From contig CALIXS010000013.1 in the NCBI GenBank assembly GCA_938046095.1, positions 1-64,000 on the forward strand: 64,000 bases of DNA, read 5' to 3'. This DNA is from an uncultured Clostridia bacterium. GTDB lineage: Bacteria; Bacillota; Clostridia; Peptostreptococcales; Anaerovoracaceae. Numbering within the stretch: the stretch's first letter is position 1; every line of letters begins with the position of its first letter. Shown here piece by piece: positions 33,989 through 42,734 of this stretch. A program made the position numbers and the translations under genes. The notes under the pieces were generated by a model. The model ran no database searches. It was given only the letters and a program-made list of their open reading frames with translations, and was not told the DNA's origin.

Positions 33989-35059
33989 TTATTCCACAGC
34001 GACAGTCCAGCCCATAAAGTCATCAATTCTGCCTGTCTGGATACTGTAGATGGTGTCGTACATTTCCTGAGCGACAGGGCCGATCTCGTTGTTGTTTATT
34101 GTCATGACCTCACCCTTGTACAGGAGTTCTCCGACAGGTGAGACGATAGCAGCGGTGCCGGATGCGAACATTTCCTTCAGTTCGCCCTTTCTGTACGCTT
34201 CCTCCAATTCGTCGATAGATATTTTGCGTTCGGATATCTTCCGGCCGTTCTTCCTGCAGAGGGCGATGATAGAATCTCTCGTGATGCCCGGGAGGATGGA
34301 ACCGTTGAGCTCGCTCGTGACGACCTCGTTGCCGATGACGAAGAACGCGTTGGCGGCGCCGATTTCTTCGATATATTTCCGGTGTATACCGTCGAGCCAC
34401 AGTATCTGCTCGTATCCCTTTTCGTGAGCTATTTCCTGAGCTTTGAGAGAGCCGCCGTAGTTGCCGGCGCATTTGGCTTCGCCCGTGCCGCCCCTGACGG
34501 CGCGTACATATTTGTCTTCGACGTACATTTTAGTAGGCTGAAGTCCGTTTGCGAAGTATGGGCCGACAGGACTTAATATTATGACGAACATATATGTATG
34601 AGAGCGGCGAACGCCGAGGAACGGCTCAGTTGCAAAGATAAACGGCCTTATATAAAGCGCTGTGCCTTCACCCTGAGGTATCCAGTCCTGATCGACCTTT
34701 ACGAGCGCTTTGATCGCATCGACAAACAGGTTTTCGTCGATCTGCGGTATGCAGAGCCTGTCGTTCGTTCTATTGGTGCGCCTTGCGTTCATATACGGGC
34801 GGAAGAGCTGTACTTTGCCGGATGCCGTCTTATATGCCTTGAGCCCCTCGAACATCTCCTGCCCGTAATGGAGACCGCATGCGGCAGGATCGAGGCTTAA
34901 CGGTCCGTAAGGAATTATCCTGCCGTCGTGCCACCCCTTGTCGTCGCTGTAATCCATTATAAACATGTGATCGGTAAATACCGTACCGAAGCTGAGTCCG
35001 TACGGATCGGGTTTTCTGCCGGGCGTATCGGTCAAAGTGACGGGGAATTCGTGCTTCAT
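33989..35059 (-). CDS. ilvE: branched-chain amino acid aminotransferase
   Basis: Transfers the amino group from glutamate to the three branched-chain 2-oxo acids, the last step of the pathways encoded at 17-28 kb. Fold-type IV PLP enzyme, 356 aa. PLP lysine K196 in GEAKCAGNYGGSLKAQ, with FHYGQE-type segment LHYGQEMFEGLKAY. AGGGAGG precedes the ATG. Transcribed alone from its own promoter, away from valS. Confidence 0.95.
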   Translation of the reverse strand: MKHEFPVTLTDTPGRKPDPYGLSFGTVFTDHMFIMDYSDDKGWHDGRIIPYGPLSLDPAACGLHYGQEMFEGLKAYKTASGKVQLFRPYMNARRTNRTNDRLCIPQIDENLFVDAIKALVKVDQDWIPQGEGTALYIRPFIFATEPFLGVRRSHTYMFVIILSPVGPYFANGLQPTKMYVEDKYVRAVRGGTGEAKCAGNYGGSLKAQEIAHEKGYEQILWLDGIHRKYIEEIGAANAFFVIGNEVVTSELNGSILPGITRDSIIALCRKNGRKISERKISIDELEEAYRKGELKEMFASGTAAIVSPVGELLYKGEVMTINNNEIGPVAQEMYDTIYSIQTGRIDDFMGWTVAVE

Positions 35060-35118
35060 ATCATTTTCCTCCCTTAGGTCATAGAATGCGTTGTCGTTAC
35101 GCGATCGCGGACGATTAT

Positions 35119-35147
35119 ATCTTATCCCGCATTTTGTACAATGTCAA
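35119..35147 (-). promoter_or_regulatory. promoter of ilvE
   Basis: Minus strand: TTGACA (35142-35147), 17-bp spacer, TAAGAT (35119-35124). Confidence 0.65.
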
Positions 35148-35245
35148 CAATACAGTACAGGGATGATTGGATTCATGAACAAAAAGCACTTCGGCGATCC
35201 TTTCGATCTCAGGTCGCCGCAATAGTGTTCAGGCCGCAAATATAC

Positions 35246-35274
35246 TTGAAGAGGTTGAATTTTTAGGGTAATAT
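35246..35274 (+). promoter_or_regulatory. probable promoter of valS
   Basis: TTGAAG (35246-35251), 17-bp spacer, TAATAT (35269-35274). No T-box is present in the 57-base leader. The 35060-35331 gap holds only this and the ilvE promoter. Confidence 0.6.
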
Positions 35275-35331
35275 ATTAGATGGCTATTTATTGCCATTTT
35301 CAGCATACACGGGAAGGAATTATCATCTGTT

Positions 35332-38016
35332 ATGGAACGGAATCTTGCCAAGAATTATGATCCTAAGGAATTCGAGAATCGGATATACGATATGTGGGAA
35401 AAAAACGGTGCATTCGCAGCGGAGCGCGATCGCTCAAAAACGCCTTTCACTATCGTAATGCCGCCTCCTAATATAACGGGACAGCTTCACATGGGGCATG
35501 CACTCGATCACACGCTTCAGGATGTACTTATAAGATACAAAAGGATGTCGGGCTTCAGCGCGCTGTGGCTGCCGGGTTCCGACCACGCGAGCATCGCGAC
35601 TGAGGTAAAGGTGGCGGACGCGATAAAAAAAAATGAGGGAAAGACAAAAGATGAGATAGGCAGAGAAGCCTTCCTCGAACGCGCATGGGAGTGGAAAAAG
35701 GAATACGGCGGACGCATAACGAAGCAGTGCCGCAGGCTGGGAGATTCGTGCGATTGGAGCAGAGAACGATTCACGATGGATGAGGGCTGCAGCCGCGCCG
35801 TTCGCCATTTTTTTGTTCAACTCTACAAAAAGGGACTTATTTACAGAGGCAACCGTCTCATAAACTGGTGTCCGCAGTGCGGTACGTCGCTTTCCGACGC
35901 AGAGGTCGAGCACGAGGACAGAGACGGCCTTTATTGGTATTTCAGATATCCGGCTGCCGAAGAGGGCTCGCGCGATATAGTCGTCGCCACATCGAGACCT
36001 GAGACGATGTTCGGGGATATCGCAATCGCAGTATCGCCGGATGACAAGAGATACAAGGATATGATAGGTCAGAAGGTCGTTCTGCCTCTCGTCGGCAGGG
36101 AGATACCGATCATAGAAGATCCGTACCCCGATCCGGAAAAAGGAACCGGCGCGGTCAAGATAACACCGGCTCATGACCCCAACGATTTTGAAGTCGGGCA
36201 GCGACACGGACTCGAGGTACTCTGCTGCATAGATGAGGACGCCAAAATGAACGGGCTCGCCGGCAAATACGCCGGAATGGACAGGTACGAATGCCGCAGG
36301 GAGTGGGTAAAAGATCTCGAAGAGGCGGGATATCTCGTCAAAACGGAGAATATGGTAATTCCAGTCGGCGAATGCTACAGATGCCATACGGTTATCGAAC
36401 CGACACTCTCCGATCAGTGGTTTGTCAAAATGGAGGAGCTCGCGAAACCTGCAATAGATGCCGCAACCTCCGGAAAGCTTACGCACGTGCCTGAACGATT
36501 TGAAAAAACATATCTTCGCTGGCTCGGAGAAATAAGGGATTGGTGCATATCGAGGCAGCTTTGGTGGGGGCACAGGATTCCCGCCTGGTATTGCGGTGAC
36601 TGCGGCGTGATGACGGTTTCGGAGGAGGCTCCGAAAAAATGTCCCGAGTGCGGATCGACGGACCTGAAGCAGGACGAGGACGTTCTCGATACATGGTTTT
36701 CTTCGGCTCTCTGGCCGTTTTCGACTCTCGGGTGGCCGGACAAAACCGAGGACCTCGATTATTTTTATCCTACGGATGTTCTCGTCACCGGATACGATAT
36801 TATTTTTTTCTGGGTCGTCAGAATGGTATTTGCCGCGTGCGAGGCAACGGGTGAGCCGCCTTTCAGATGCGTTTATCTGCACGGTCTCGTAAGGGATTCT
36901 CAGGGACGCAAGATGAGCAAATCGCTCGGAAACGGCATCGATCCGCTCGACATCATAGACAAATACGGCGCCGACGCCTTGAGATTCATGCTTTCGACGG
37001 GCATCACTCCGGGAAATGATATGAGATTTACTTCCGATCGGCTCGAATCCTCAAGAAATTTCGCAAACAAGCTGTGGAACGCATCGAGGTTCGTCATAAT
37101 GAATATACAGGACGAGAACGGCGATTTTCTTCCTATGGGAGACGGTATAAACGGTGCGCTCAGAGATGAAGATAAATGGATCATAAGCAGACTTGCCGAT
37201 GCGAATGCGTATATTGACAAAGCCATGGACCGGTTCGACATAGCTATGGCGGGGCAGCGCATATACGATATGATATGGAACGAGTTCTGCGACTGGTACA
37301 TAGAGTTCGTCAAGAAGAGGCTGTGGGGTGCAGATGAAGATGACAAAATGATTGTGAGGGGAGTCCTCGTGCGTGTGCTCAAGGACATGCTCAAAATGCT
37401 CCATCCGCTCATGCCGTTTATCACCGAGGAGATATGGGGATATTTGCCGCACTCCGAGGAGGAACGCGACGGACGGGGAAACTGCTTTCTTATCGGAGCC
37501 GAATGGCCGCAATACGGCGAGGAGGAGCTTTACCGCGAGGAAGCTGAACGCGTGGAGTTTTCCATGGAAGCTGTCAAAGCAATCAGAAACATGAGGGCCG
37601 AAGCCGAAGCGGCTCCGTCAAAGAAACTCAGCGTTTTGATCGTGACGGATGATGACGCGGGCCAAAAGGCCGCAGGCGCAGAGCGTTATATAAGTGAGCT
37701 TGCAAATACAGATACGATCGAAATAACATCTCAGCCCGGCGGATCCGTGCAGGATGCCATGACTGCCGTTATAAACGGTGCGACAATATATATACCTATG
37801 GCGGAGCTCATAGACATAGAAGCGGAGCTCGAAAGGCTCGGCAGAGAGCGTAAACGTCTCGAGGGCGAGGTCGCGAGAGCTCAGGGTAAGCTCAATAACG
37901 AGGGCTTCGTCTCCAAGGCTCCGCAGAAGGTGATCGACGAGGAGCGGGCAAAGCTTGCGGATTATACGGATAAGCTCGCAAAGGTCAGTGAAAGGATCGG
38001 GACATTGCGCAAATAA
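35332..38016 (+). CDS. valS: valyl-tRNA synthetase
   Basis: Class Ia synthetase charging tRNA-Val, 894 aa. HIGH motif as HMGH in PPPNITGQLHMGHALDH, KMSKS in GRKMSKSLGNGIDP. The CP1 editing domain lies near 185-350 (GTGAVKITPAHDPNDFEVG). Two cysteine pairs (CPQCG; CGDCG...CPECG) suggest zinc-binding knuckles. The C-terminal coiled-coil arm spans about 825-890. The RBS is weak: AAGGAA lies about 12 bases before the ATG. No other in-frame start fits better. Confidence 0.97.
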   Translation: MERNLAKNYDPKEFENRIYDMWEKNGAFAAERDRSKTPFTIVMPPPNITGQLHMGHALDHTLQDVLIRYKRMSGFSALWLPGSDHASIATEVKVADAIKKNEGKTKDEIGREAFLERAWEWKKEYGGRITKQCRRLGDSCDWSRERFTMDEGCSRAVRHFFVQLYKKGLIYRGNRLINWCPQCGTSLSDAEVEHEDRDGLYWYFRYPAAEEGSRDIVVATSRPETMFGDIAIAVSPDDKRYKDMIGQKVVLPLVGREIPIIEDPYPDPEKGTGAVKITPAHDPNDFEVGQRHGLEVLCCIDEDAKMNGLAGKYAGMDRYECRREWVKDLEEAGYLVKTENMVIPVGECYRCHTVIEPTLSDQWFVKMEELAKPAIDAATSGKLTHVPERFEKTYLRWLGEIRDWCISRQLWWGHRIPAWYCGDCGVMTVSEEAPKKCPECGSTDLKQDEDVLDTWFSSALWPFSTLGWPDKTEDLDYFYPTDVLVTGYDIIFFWVVRMVFAACEATGEPPFRCVYLHGLVRDSQGRKMSKSLGNGIDPLDIIDKYGADALRFMLSTGITPGNDMRFTSDRLESSRNFANKLWNASRFVIMNIQDENGDFLPMGDGINGALRDEDKWIISRLADANAYIDKAMDRFDIAMAGQRIYDMIWNEFCDWYIEFVKKRLWGADEDDKMIVRGVLVRVLKDMLKMLHPLMPFITEEIWGYLPHSEEERDGRGNCFLIGAEWPQYGEEELYREEAERVEFSMEAVKAIRNMRAEAEAAPSKKLSVLIVTDDDAGQKAAGAERYISELANTDTIEITSQPGGSVQDAMTAVINGATIYIPMAELIDIEAELERLGRERKRLEGEVARAQGKLNNEGFVSKAPQKVIDEERAKLADYTDKLAKVSERIGTLRK

Positions 38017-38102
38017 GTAAATGATGCACAGGATAGATGCAGATGAATTTTTCGTAATGCATAATCGACTGAGGATATACACCGCAAAAAACGGAGAATA
38101 GA

Positions 38103-38558
38103 ATGGATAGAGATATTGCAGGTCTTAAATTGAGAGAAACCGATGAATACGAGAGGCTCGTTATGTTCTTTGCGGAAAACGGACTGGAATTCGACGGGGA
38201 CGAGGAAGTGGATACCGACATAGTGCGCTGCTATAAGATGACTGACGATGACGACACGCTTATCGGGGCGGCAGTCCTCGCCCTCCGCGAAGGAAGATAC
38301 ATAATCGACGGTATCGCCGTAGATCCGAAATATCGCAATCTCAAAATAGGAGATACCATGCTCGCACGGGCGGTAAGCGATGTCAGTGAGCTGGGCGGTG
38401 ACGGGCTTTACATCGTCGCAAGAGCGCCGGACTTTTTCCGGAAGAACGGCTTTAAGGCGATAGAACCCGAGGCTGCACCTAATTTCTTTGAGTGCAGGTA
38501 CTGTCCGCAGTATAATGTGACGTGTCACCCCGAAATCATGAAGCTGGAGATAAACTGA
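38103..38558 (+). CDS. GNAT-family acetyltransferase
   Basis: A 151-residue N-acetyltransferase-fold protein. Motif A, which binds acetyl-CoA, is IDGIAVDPKYRNLKIGDTML at about 77-96, though the usual Q/RxxGxG/A is weak (RNLKIG). The C-terminal tail has three cysteines (ECRYCPQYNVTC). The substrate is unknown. RBS CGGAGAAT. Its TGA shares a base with the start of the next gene, so it is likely translated together with the exporter pair. Confidence 0.75.
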   Translation: MDRDIAGLKLRETDEYERLVMFFAENGLEFDGDEEVDTDIVRCYKMTDDDDTLIGAAVLALREGRYIIDGIAVDPKYRNLKIGDTMLARAVSDVSELGGDGLYIVARAPDFFRKNGFKAIEPEAAPNFFECRYCPQYNVTCHPEIMKLEIN

Positions 38559-39322
38559 TGTATTATGACCGTCTTATGCAGTCGATAATCGATGTAGGAG
38601 AATATATGGTTCGCTGCGGTGCGGAGGTCGCAAGGGCCGAGGACAGCATAGAGCGTATGCTTGTAGCCTACGGATTTCCGGAGTTTCGCGTAAACGTTTT
38701 TATTATCGTCTCCAACATACAGGTGACGGCGGAGGCGCCGGACGGAAGAATAATAACGCAGATCAGAAGAATGATAAAGTCAGACGTGAATTTTGACAGA
38801 CTCGACTATCTTAACGATCTTTGCCGTAAGGTATGCAGCGAAAAATTCGAACCGGAAGAGATACAGAGGCGGATAAGCGAGATAATGAACAGACCCGAGC
38901 CGCGGCTGAGATCGCTCATATCAGGCAGCGCGCTCGTGACGGCGGGCTTTTGTCTCTTTTTCGGAGGCAGCTTGCGTGATGCGGCGGCCGCAGCCGTTAT
39001 GGGCGTCGTAATAATGCTCGTTGAGATGATAGTCGAAAGGACCGAGTCGAATTCGCTCGTCGTGAACTTTATAGTATCGCTGATAGCGGGCATCGTAGCC
39101 ATTTTACTCGTAAAAGCGGGGCTCGGCGTCGATAAGGACACGATCATGATAGCCGGAATTATGATACTGATCCCCGGAATTGCTCTTACAAACGCGGTCC
39201 GCGATATGCTCGCGGGAGAGCAGGCGACGGGGCTTCTGCGATTTACGAACGCATTGCTCGTGTCCGCGGCGATAGCGGGAGGCTTTGCTCTCGCGATAAT
39301 TCTTCTGGGAGGTGCACTGTGA
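38558..39322 (+). CDS. ThrE-type threonine/serine exporter, large (YjjP-like) subunit
   Basis: N-terminal half of a ThrE-like exporter as a separate gene, 254 aa. The soluble N-domain (1-110, GEYMVRCGAEVARAEDSIERMLVAYG) is followed by about five transmembrane segments (from LISGSALVTAGFCLFFGG). ATG 38558 with GGAG upstream is chosen; an in-frame upstream start lies inside the GNAT gene. It overlaps the small subunit by 4 bases. Export of threonine and serine is known for the family; for this pair it is inferred. Confidence 0.85.
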   Translation: MYYDRLMQSIIDVGEYMVRCGAEVARAEDSIERMLVAYGFPEFRVNVFIIVSNIQVTAEAPDGRIITQIRRMIKSDVNFDRLDYLNDLCRKVCSEKFEPEEIQRRISEIMNRPEPRLRSLISGSALVTAGFCLFFGGSLRDAAAAAVMGVVIMLVEMIVERTESNSLVVNFIVSLIAGIVAILLVKAGLGVDKDTIMIAGIMILIPGIALTNAVRDMLAGEQATGLLRFTNALLVSAAIAGGFALAIILLGGAL

Positions 39323-39765
39323 TACTTAAGATAGCTTCTGCGTGCATAGGCTCGGTAGGATTTGCGATCCTGCTTAAGATAAGAGGCAGGCAGATAGTGT
39401 ATGTCGGCATAGGCGGTGCCGTGTCATGGACGGCGTACGTTCTTATGTATTTACTCTGTAACAGTTATTTTACGGCAAATTTTACGGCAGCGATCGTTGT
39501 TGCCGTCTACGCCGAGATAATGGCAAGGGTCAACCGGGTACCGACGACGATATTTCTTACCGCCGCCGCGATACCTCTCATACCCGGCCGAAATCTTTAT
39601 TATACTATGTACGGGATCGTAAGCGAGGAATACGACGTCGCACTGCAAAACGGAGTGACGGCGTCAGTGATAGCTCTCGCAATAGGACTCGGATTCGTAT
39701 GTGTAACCGTAGCACTGAGGCTTATAGGCCTCGTCACGAAAAGCAAGGAGGAAAAGAATGTTTGA
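39319..39765 (+). CDS. ThrE-type threonine/serine exporter, small (YjjB-like) subunit
   Basis: C-terminal half of the split ThrE exporter, 148 aa, four predicted transmembrane segments, with the conserved PTTIFLTAAAIPLIPGRNLYYTMYGI. Starts with GTG overlapping the stop of the large subunit (GTGA) and overlaps glyA by 8 bases. Coupling an exporter of serine/threonine to serine hydroxymethyltransferase fits an overflow role, which is inference. Confidence 0.85.
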   Translation: MILKIASACIGSVGFAILLKIRGRQIVYVGIGGAVSWTAYVLMYLLCNSYFTANFTAAIVVAVYAEIMARVNRVPTTIFLTAAAIPLIPGRNLYYTMYGIVSEEYDVALQNGVTASVIALAIGLGFVCVTVALRLIGLVTKSKEEKNV

Positions 39766-41014
39766 CAGAAGCGGAAGGGATTTAAGCGACTATAATGTAA
39801 ACAACTATGAATTCATAAGCAGGACGTCGCCTTTAGTCGGCGGACTCATCAAAAAGGAATATGAGCGTCAGCAGCGGAATGTAGAGCTGATCGCCTCCGA
39901 AAACTACTGCTCGGAAGCCGTACTTGCAGCATGCGGAAGCTGTCTTTCGTGGAAGTACGCCGAAGGGTATCCATGTGTGAGAACGACCGGAAATAAGGGC
40001 AGATATTACGGCGGAACCAAATATGTCGATGAGCTTGAGGAATATTGCTGCGACAAATGGAGAGAGGTGTTCGGTACCGATTACCACGTAAACGTCCAGC
40101 CGCATAGCGGATCGCAGGCAAATTTCGCCGCTTACAAATCCGTGCTTGAACCGGGAGACAGGATACTCGCCATGTCTCTCGACAACGGCGGCCATCTGAC
40201 TCACGGCTCCAGGGTGAGCTTCAGCGGCAAGCTGTACGATGTGTCGTTCTACGACGTCGACGAAAAAGGTATGATAGACATGAAGGATGTCGAGGCGAAG
40301 GCGAAGGAGCTTAGACCTAAGCTCATACTTGCGGGAGCATCTGCGTATGCGAGAATTATCGATTTTAAGGCGTTTTCGGATATAGCCGCATCGGTCGGAG
40401 CATATTTTATGGTAGATATGGCGCACATAGCAGGTCTTGTAGCTGCGGGCGAGCATCCGTCGCCGTTCGGATATGCGGATATAATAACGACTACGACTCA
40501 CAAGACGCTCAGAGGACCGCGCGGGGGTCTTGTCTTTGCAAAGCCCGAGCTTGCAAAAAAAGTTGACAGTGCGGTATTCCCGTACGCTCAGGGGGGACCT
40601 CTCGAGCACATAATCGCAGGCAAGGCGGTATGCGCGGAGGAGGCCTGTACGCCGGAGTTTAAGGAATACGCGCATCGTGTCGTGGTAAACTGCAAGGCGT
40701 TTGCGGACGAGTTCATAAGGCTCGGATATAAGGTCGTAACGGGAGGCACCGATAATCACGTGTTCCTTATAGATATATCGGAGCTTCCGATAACCGGAGC
40801 GGAGCTTCAGGAAAGGTGCGATGAAAACCACATTACTCTTAACAAAAATGCCGTTCCCGGCGACAAGAGGCCGCCTAAGGAAACGAGCGGCGTGAGGGTA
40901 GGGACTGCGCCTATGACGACACGCGGCTACAATGAAGAAGATTTCGTGAGAGTGGCGGGACGTATCGACGCTATCATAAAGCAAATGACAGCGGAAAAGG
41001 ACGGTGGACAATGA
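39758..41014 (+). CDS. glyA: serine hydroxymethyltransferase
   Basis: PLP enzyme converting serine and THF to glycine and 5,10-methylene-THF. 418 aa. PLP lysine K249 in TTTTHKTLRGPRGG. RNVELIASENYCSEAV, GYPCVRTTGNKGRYYGG and NVQPHSGSQAN are family hallmarks. RBS AAGGAGG. It joins the glycine cleavage genes at 6-11 kb in one-carbon metabolism. It overlaps the exporter gene before it and plsX after it (ATGA). Confidence 0.97.
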   Translation: MFDRSGRDLSDYNVNNYEFISRTSPLVGGLIKKEYERQQRNVELIASENYCSEAVLAACGSCLSWKYAEGYPCVRTTGNKGRYYGGTKYVDELEEYCCDKWREVFGTDYHVNVQPHSGSQANFAAYKSVLEPGDRILAMSLDNGGHLTHGSRVSFSGKLYDVSFYDVDEKGMIDMKDVEAKAKELRPKLILAGASAYARIIDFKAFSDIAASVGAYFMVDMAHIAGLVAAGEHPSPFGYADIITTTTHKTLRGPRGGLVFAKPELAKKVDSAVFPYAQGGPLEHIIAGKAVCAEEACTPEFKEYAHRVVVNCKAFADEFIRLGYKVVTGGTDNHVFLIDISELPITGAELQERCDENHITLNKNAVPGDKRPPKETSGVRVGTAPMTTRGYNEEDFVRVAGRIDAIIKQMTAEKDGGQ

Positions 41015-42039
41015 GGATAATTGTTGACGGCATGGGAGGGGACAACGCCCCTCTTGCAGTCGTCCGCGGTGCGGCTGATGCCGCAGGAAAAACCGATGCC
41101 GAGATCGTACTCGTAGGCGATGAGGCTTTGCTCTCGGACGCCCTCGAAAAAAGCGGCTATAACGGTATGCAGATATCCGTCAGGCATACATCCGAGGTCA
41201 TCGGAAACGACGAGCCGCCAGTCAAAGCGGTAAGATCGAAAAAAAATTCATCTGTTGTCGTCGGCCTTAACATGGTTAAAGAGGGCGAGGGAGATGTTTT
41301 CATCTCCGCAGGAAGCACAGGTGCGCTGCTCGCCGGAGGAACGCTGATACTTCACAGGATACAGGGAATAGACAGGCCTACGCTTGCGACTGTATACCCG
41401 GTGATGGGAAAGGAGCCGTCGCTTCTGACCGACGCAGGTGCGAATGCCGAATGCAAACCGAACAACCTTCTCGAATTCGGTGTCATGGGTTCCGTTTATA
41501 TGGAAAAGGTTATGGGGCGCACAAATCCGACGGTCGGGCTTATAAACAACGGCTCGGAGGAGGGCAAGGGGACGACTCTTACAAAGGCGGCATATGACAT
41601 GCTCAAAGCGAGCAGATTGAATTTTATCGGCAATGTAGAAGCGAGATACATACCTAACGGCGTATGCGATGTCATAGTCACCGACGGTTTTACGGGTAAC
41701 GCCATACTCAAAACGACAGAGGGTATGGGACTTCTGTTTCTCAGGGAGATGAAGAACCGCTTTACCGCCGACGTGAGATCGAAGATGGGAGCGATGCTGT
41801 TGAAGAGCAAGCTTATCGGTGTCAAAAAGGATTTTGATTATACTGAGTACGGCGGGGCTCCGATTCTCGGTGTAAAAGGTGCGCTGCTCAAGATGCACGG
41901 CTCCTCCGACGAGGTTGCCGTAAAACAGACCATACTCAAGAGCATCCCTTATGTAGAGGGCGGAGTGGTTGACATAATACAAAATTCCGTAGTCGAAATA
42001 GAAGAGATAATTACGGGTGAACAGGAACAGTCACGTTGA
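41011..42039 (+). CDS. plsX: phosphate acyltransferase PlsX
   Basis: Makes acyl-phosphate from acyl-ACP for phosphatidic acid synthesis, working with PlsY (encoded at 48.5 kb). 342 aa. VDGMGGDNAP at the start, FISAGSTGALLAGGTLILHRI, and SEEGKGTTLTKAAYDML are typical. Overlaps glyA and rnc by 4 bases each. Confidence 0.95.
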   Translation: MRIIVDGMGGDNAPLAVVRGAADAAGKTDAEIVLVGDEALLSDALEKSGYNGMQISVRHTSEVIGNDEPPVKAVRSKKNSSVVVGLNMVKEGEGDVFISAGSTGALLAGGTLILHRIQGIDRPTLATVYPVMGKEPSLLTDAGANAECKPNNLLEFGVMGSVYMEKVMGRTNPTVGLINNGSEEGKGTTLTKAAYDMLKASRLNFIGNVEARYIPNGVCDVIVTDGFTGNAILKTTEGMGLLFLREMKNRFTADVRSKMGAMLLKSKLIGVKKDFDYTEYGGAPILGVKGALLKMHGSSDEVAVKQTILKSIPYVEGGVVDIIQNSVVEIEEIITGEQEQSR

Positions 42040-42734
42040 ACAGTCGGAAATTGGAAAAGAGCATAGGTTACACGTTCAAGGATAAGAACATACTTGCTGA
42101 AGCGCTCACACACAGCTCATACGGTGCGGGAAACTGTTCGTGCGTGAGCCGGAGCAATGAACGCCTTGAGTTTTTGGGCGACGCGTTTCTCGATGCAGTG
42201 ACAAGCGTCGTATTATATATTCATCTGCCTGAAGCATGCGAGGGCGAGCTTTCGAAGATCAGATCGCAGATCGTATGTGAAAAAGCTCTCGCCTCGGTGG
42301 GACGGCGTATAAATATAGGCGCCTGCATAGACATGGGGCGTGGCGAGGAGCAGTCCGGCGCAAGAAACAGAGAGTCGATAGTAGCCGATGCGACTGAGGC
42401 TTTGATCGGGGCCGTATATATTGACGGCGGATTTGCAGCTATGAGAGAACTTGTCGAAAGGCTTTTCTCCGAGACCGTTGACGACGCCATTCACGGCAGG
42501 CTCTTTAGCGATTACAAGACAAGACTTCAGGAGCTCGTCCAGAGAGAGAAAAAGAGTGCGGCAGTAGAATATGCGGTGATCGGTGAGAGCGGACCCGACC
42601 ACGACAAGACTTTTTGTGTGTGCGTAAGTCTTGACGGCGTGTTGCTCGGCCGCGGTACAGGAAAAAGCAAAAAAGAGGCAGAACAAAATGCGGCGCGCGA
42701 AGCGCTCGGGGAAGGCATGGAGCATGTACTTTAA
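42036..42734 (+). CDS. rnc: ribonuclease III
   Basis: Double-strand-specific endonuclease for rRNA and mRNA processing. The catalytic signature NERLEFLGDAFLDAV is near residues 40-55, with the second acidic site in DATEALIGAVYIDGG. The dsRBD is at about 155-228. TTG start 42036 overlaps the plsX stop (TTGA). 232 aa. An acpP gene, often between plsX and rnc in Firmicutes, is absent. The 3' end overlaps smc by 11 bases. Confidence 0.95.
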   Translation: MNSRKLEKSIGYTFKDKNILAEALTHSSYGAGNCSCVSRSNERLEFLGDAFLDAVTSVVLYIHLPEACEGELSKIRSQIVCEKALASVGRRINIGACIDMGRGEEQSGARNRESIVADATEALIGAVYIDGGFAAMRELVERLFSETVDDAIHGRLFSDYKTRLQELVQREKKSAAVEYAVIGESGPDHDKTFCVCVSLDGVLLGRGTGKSKKEAEQNAAREALGEGMEHVL

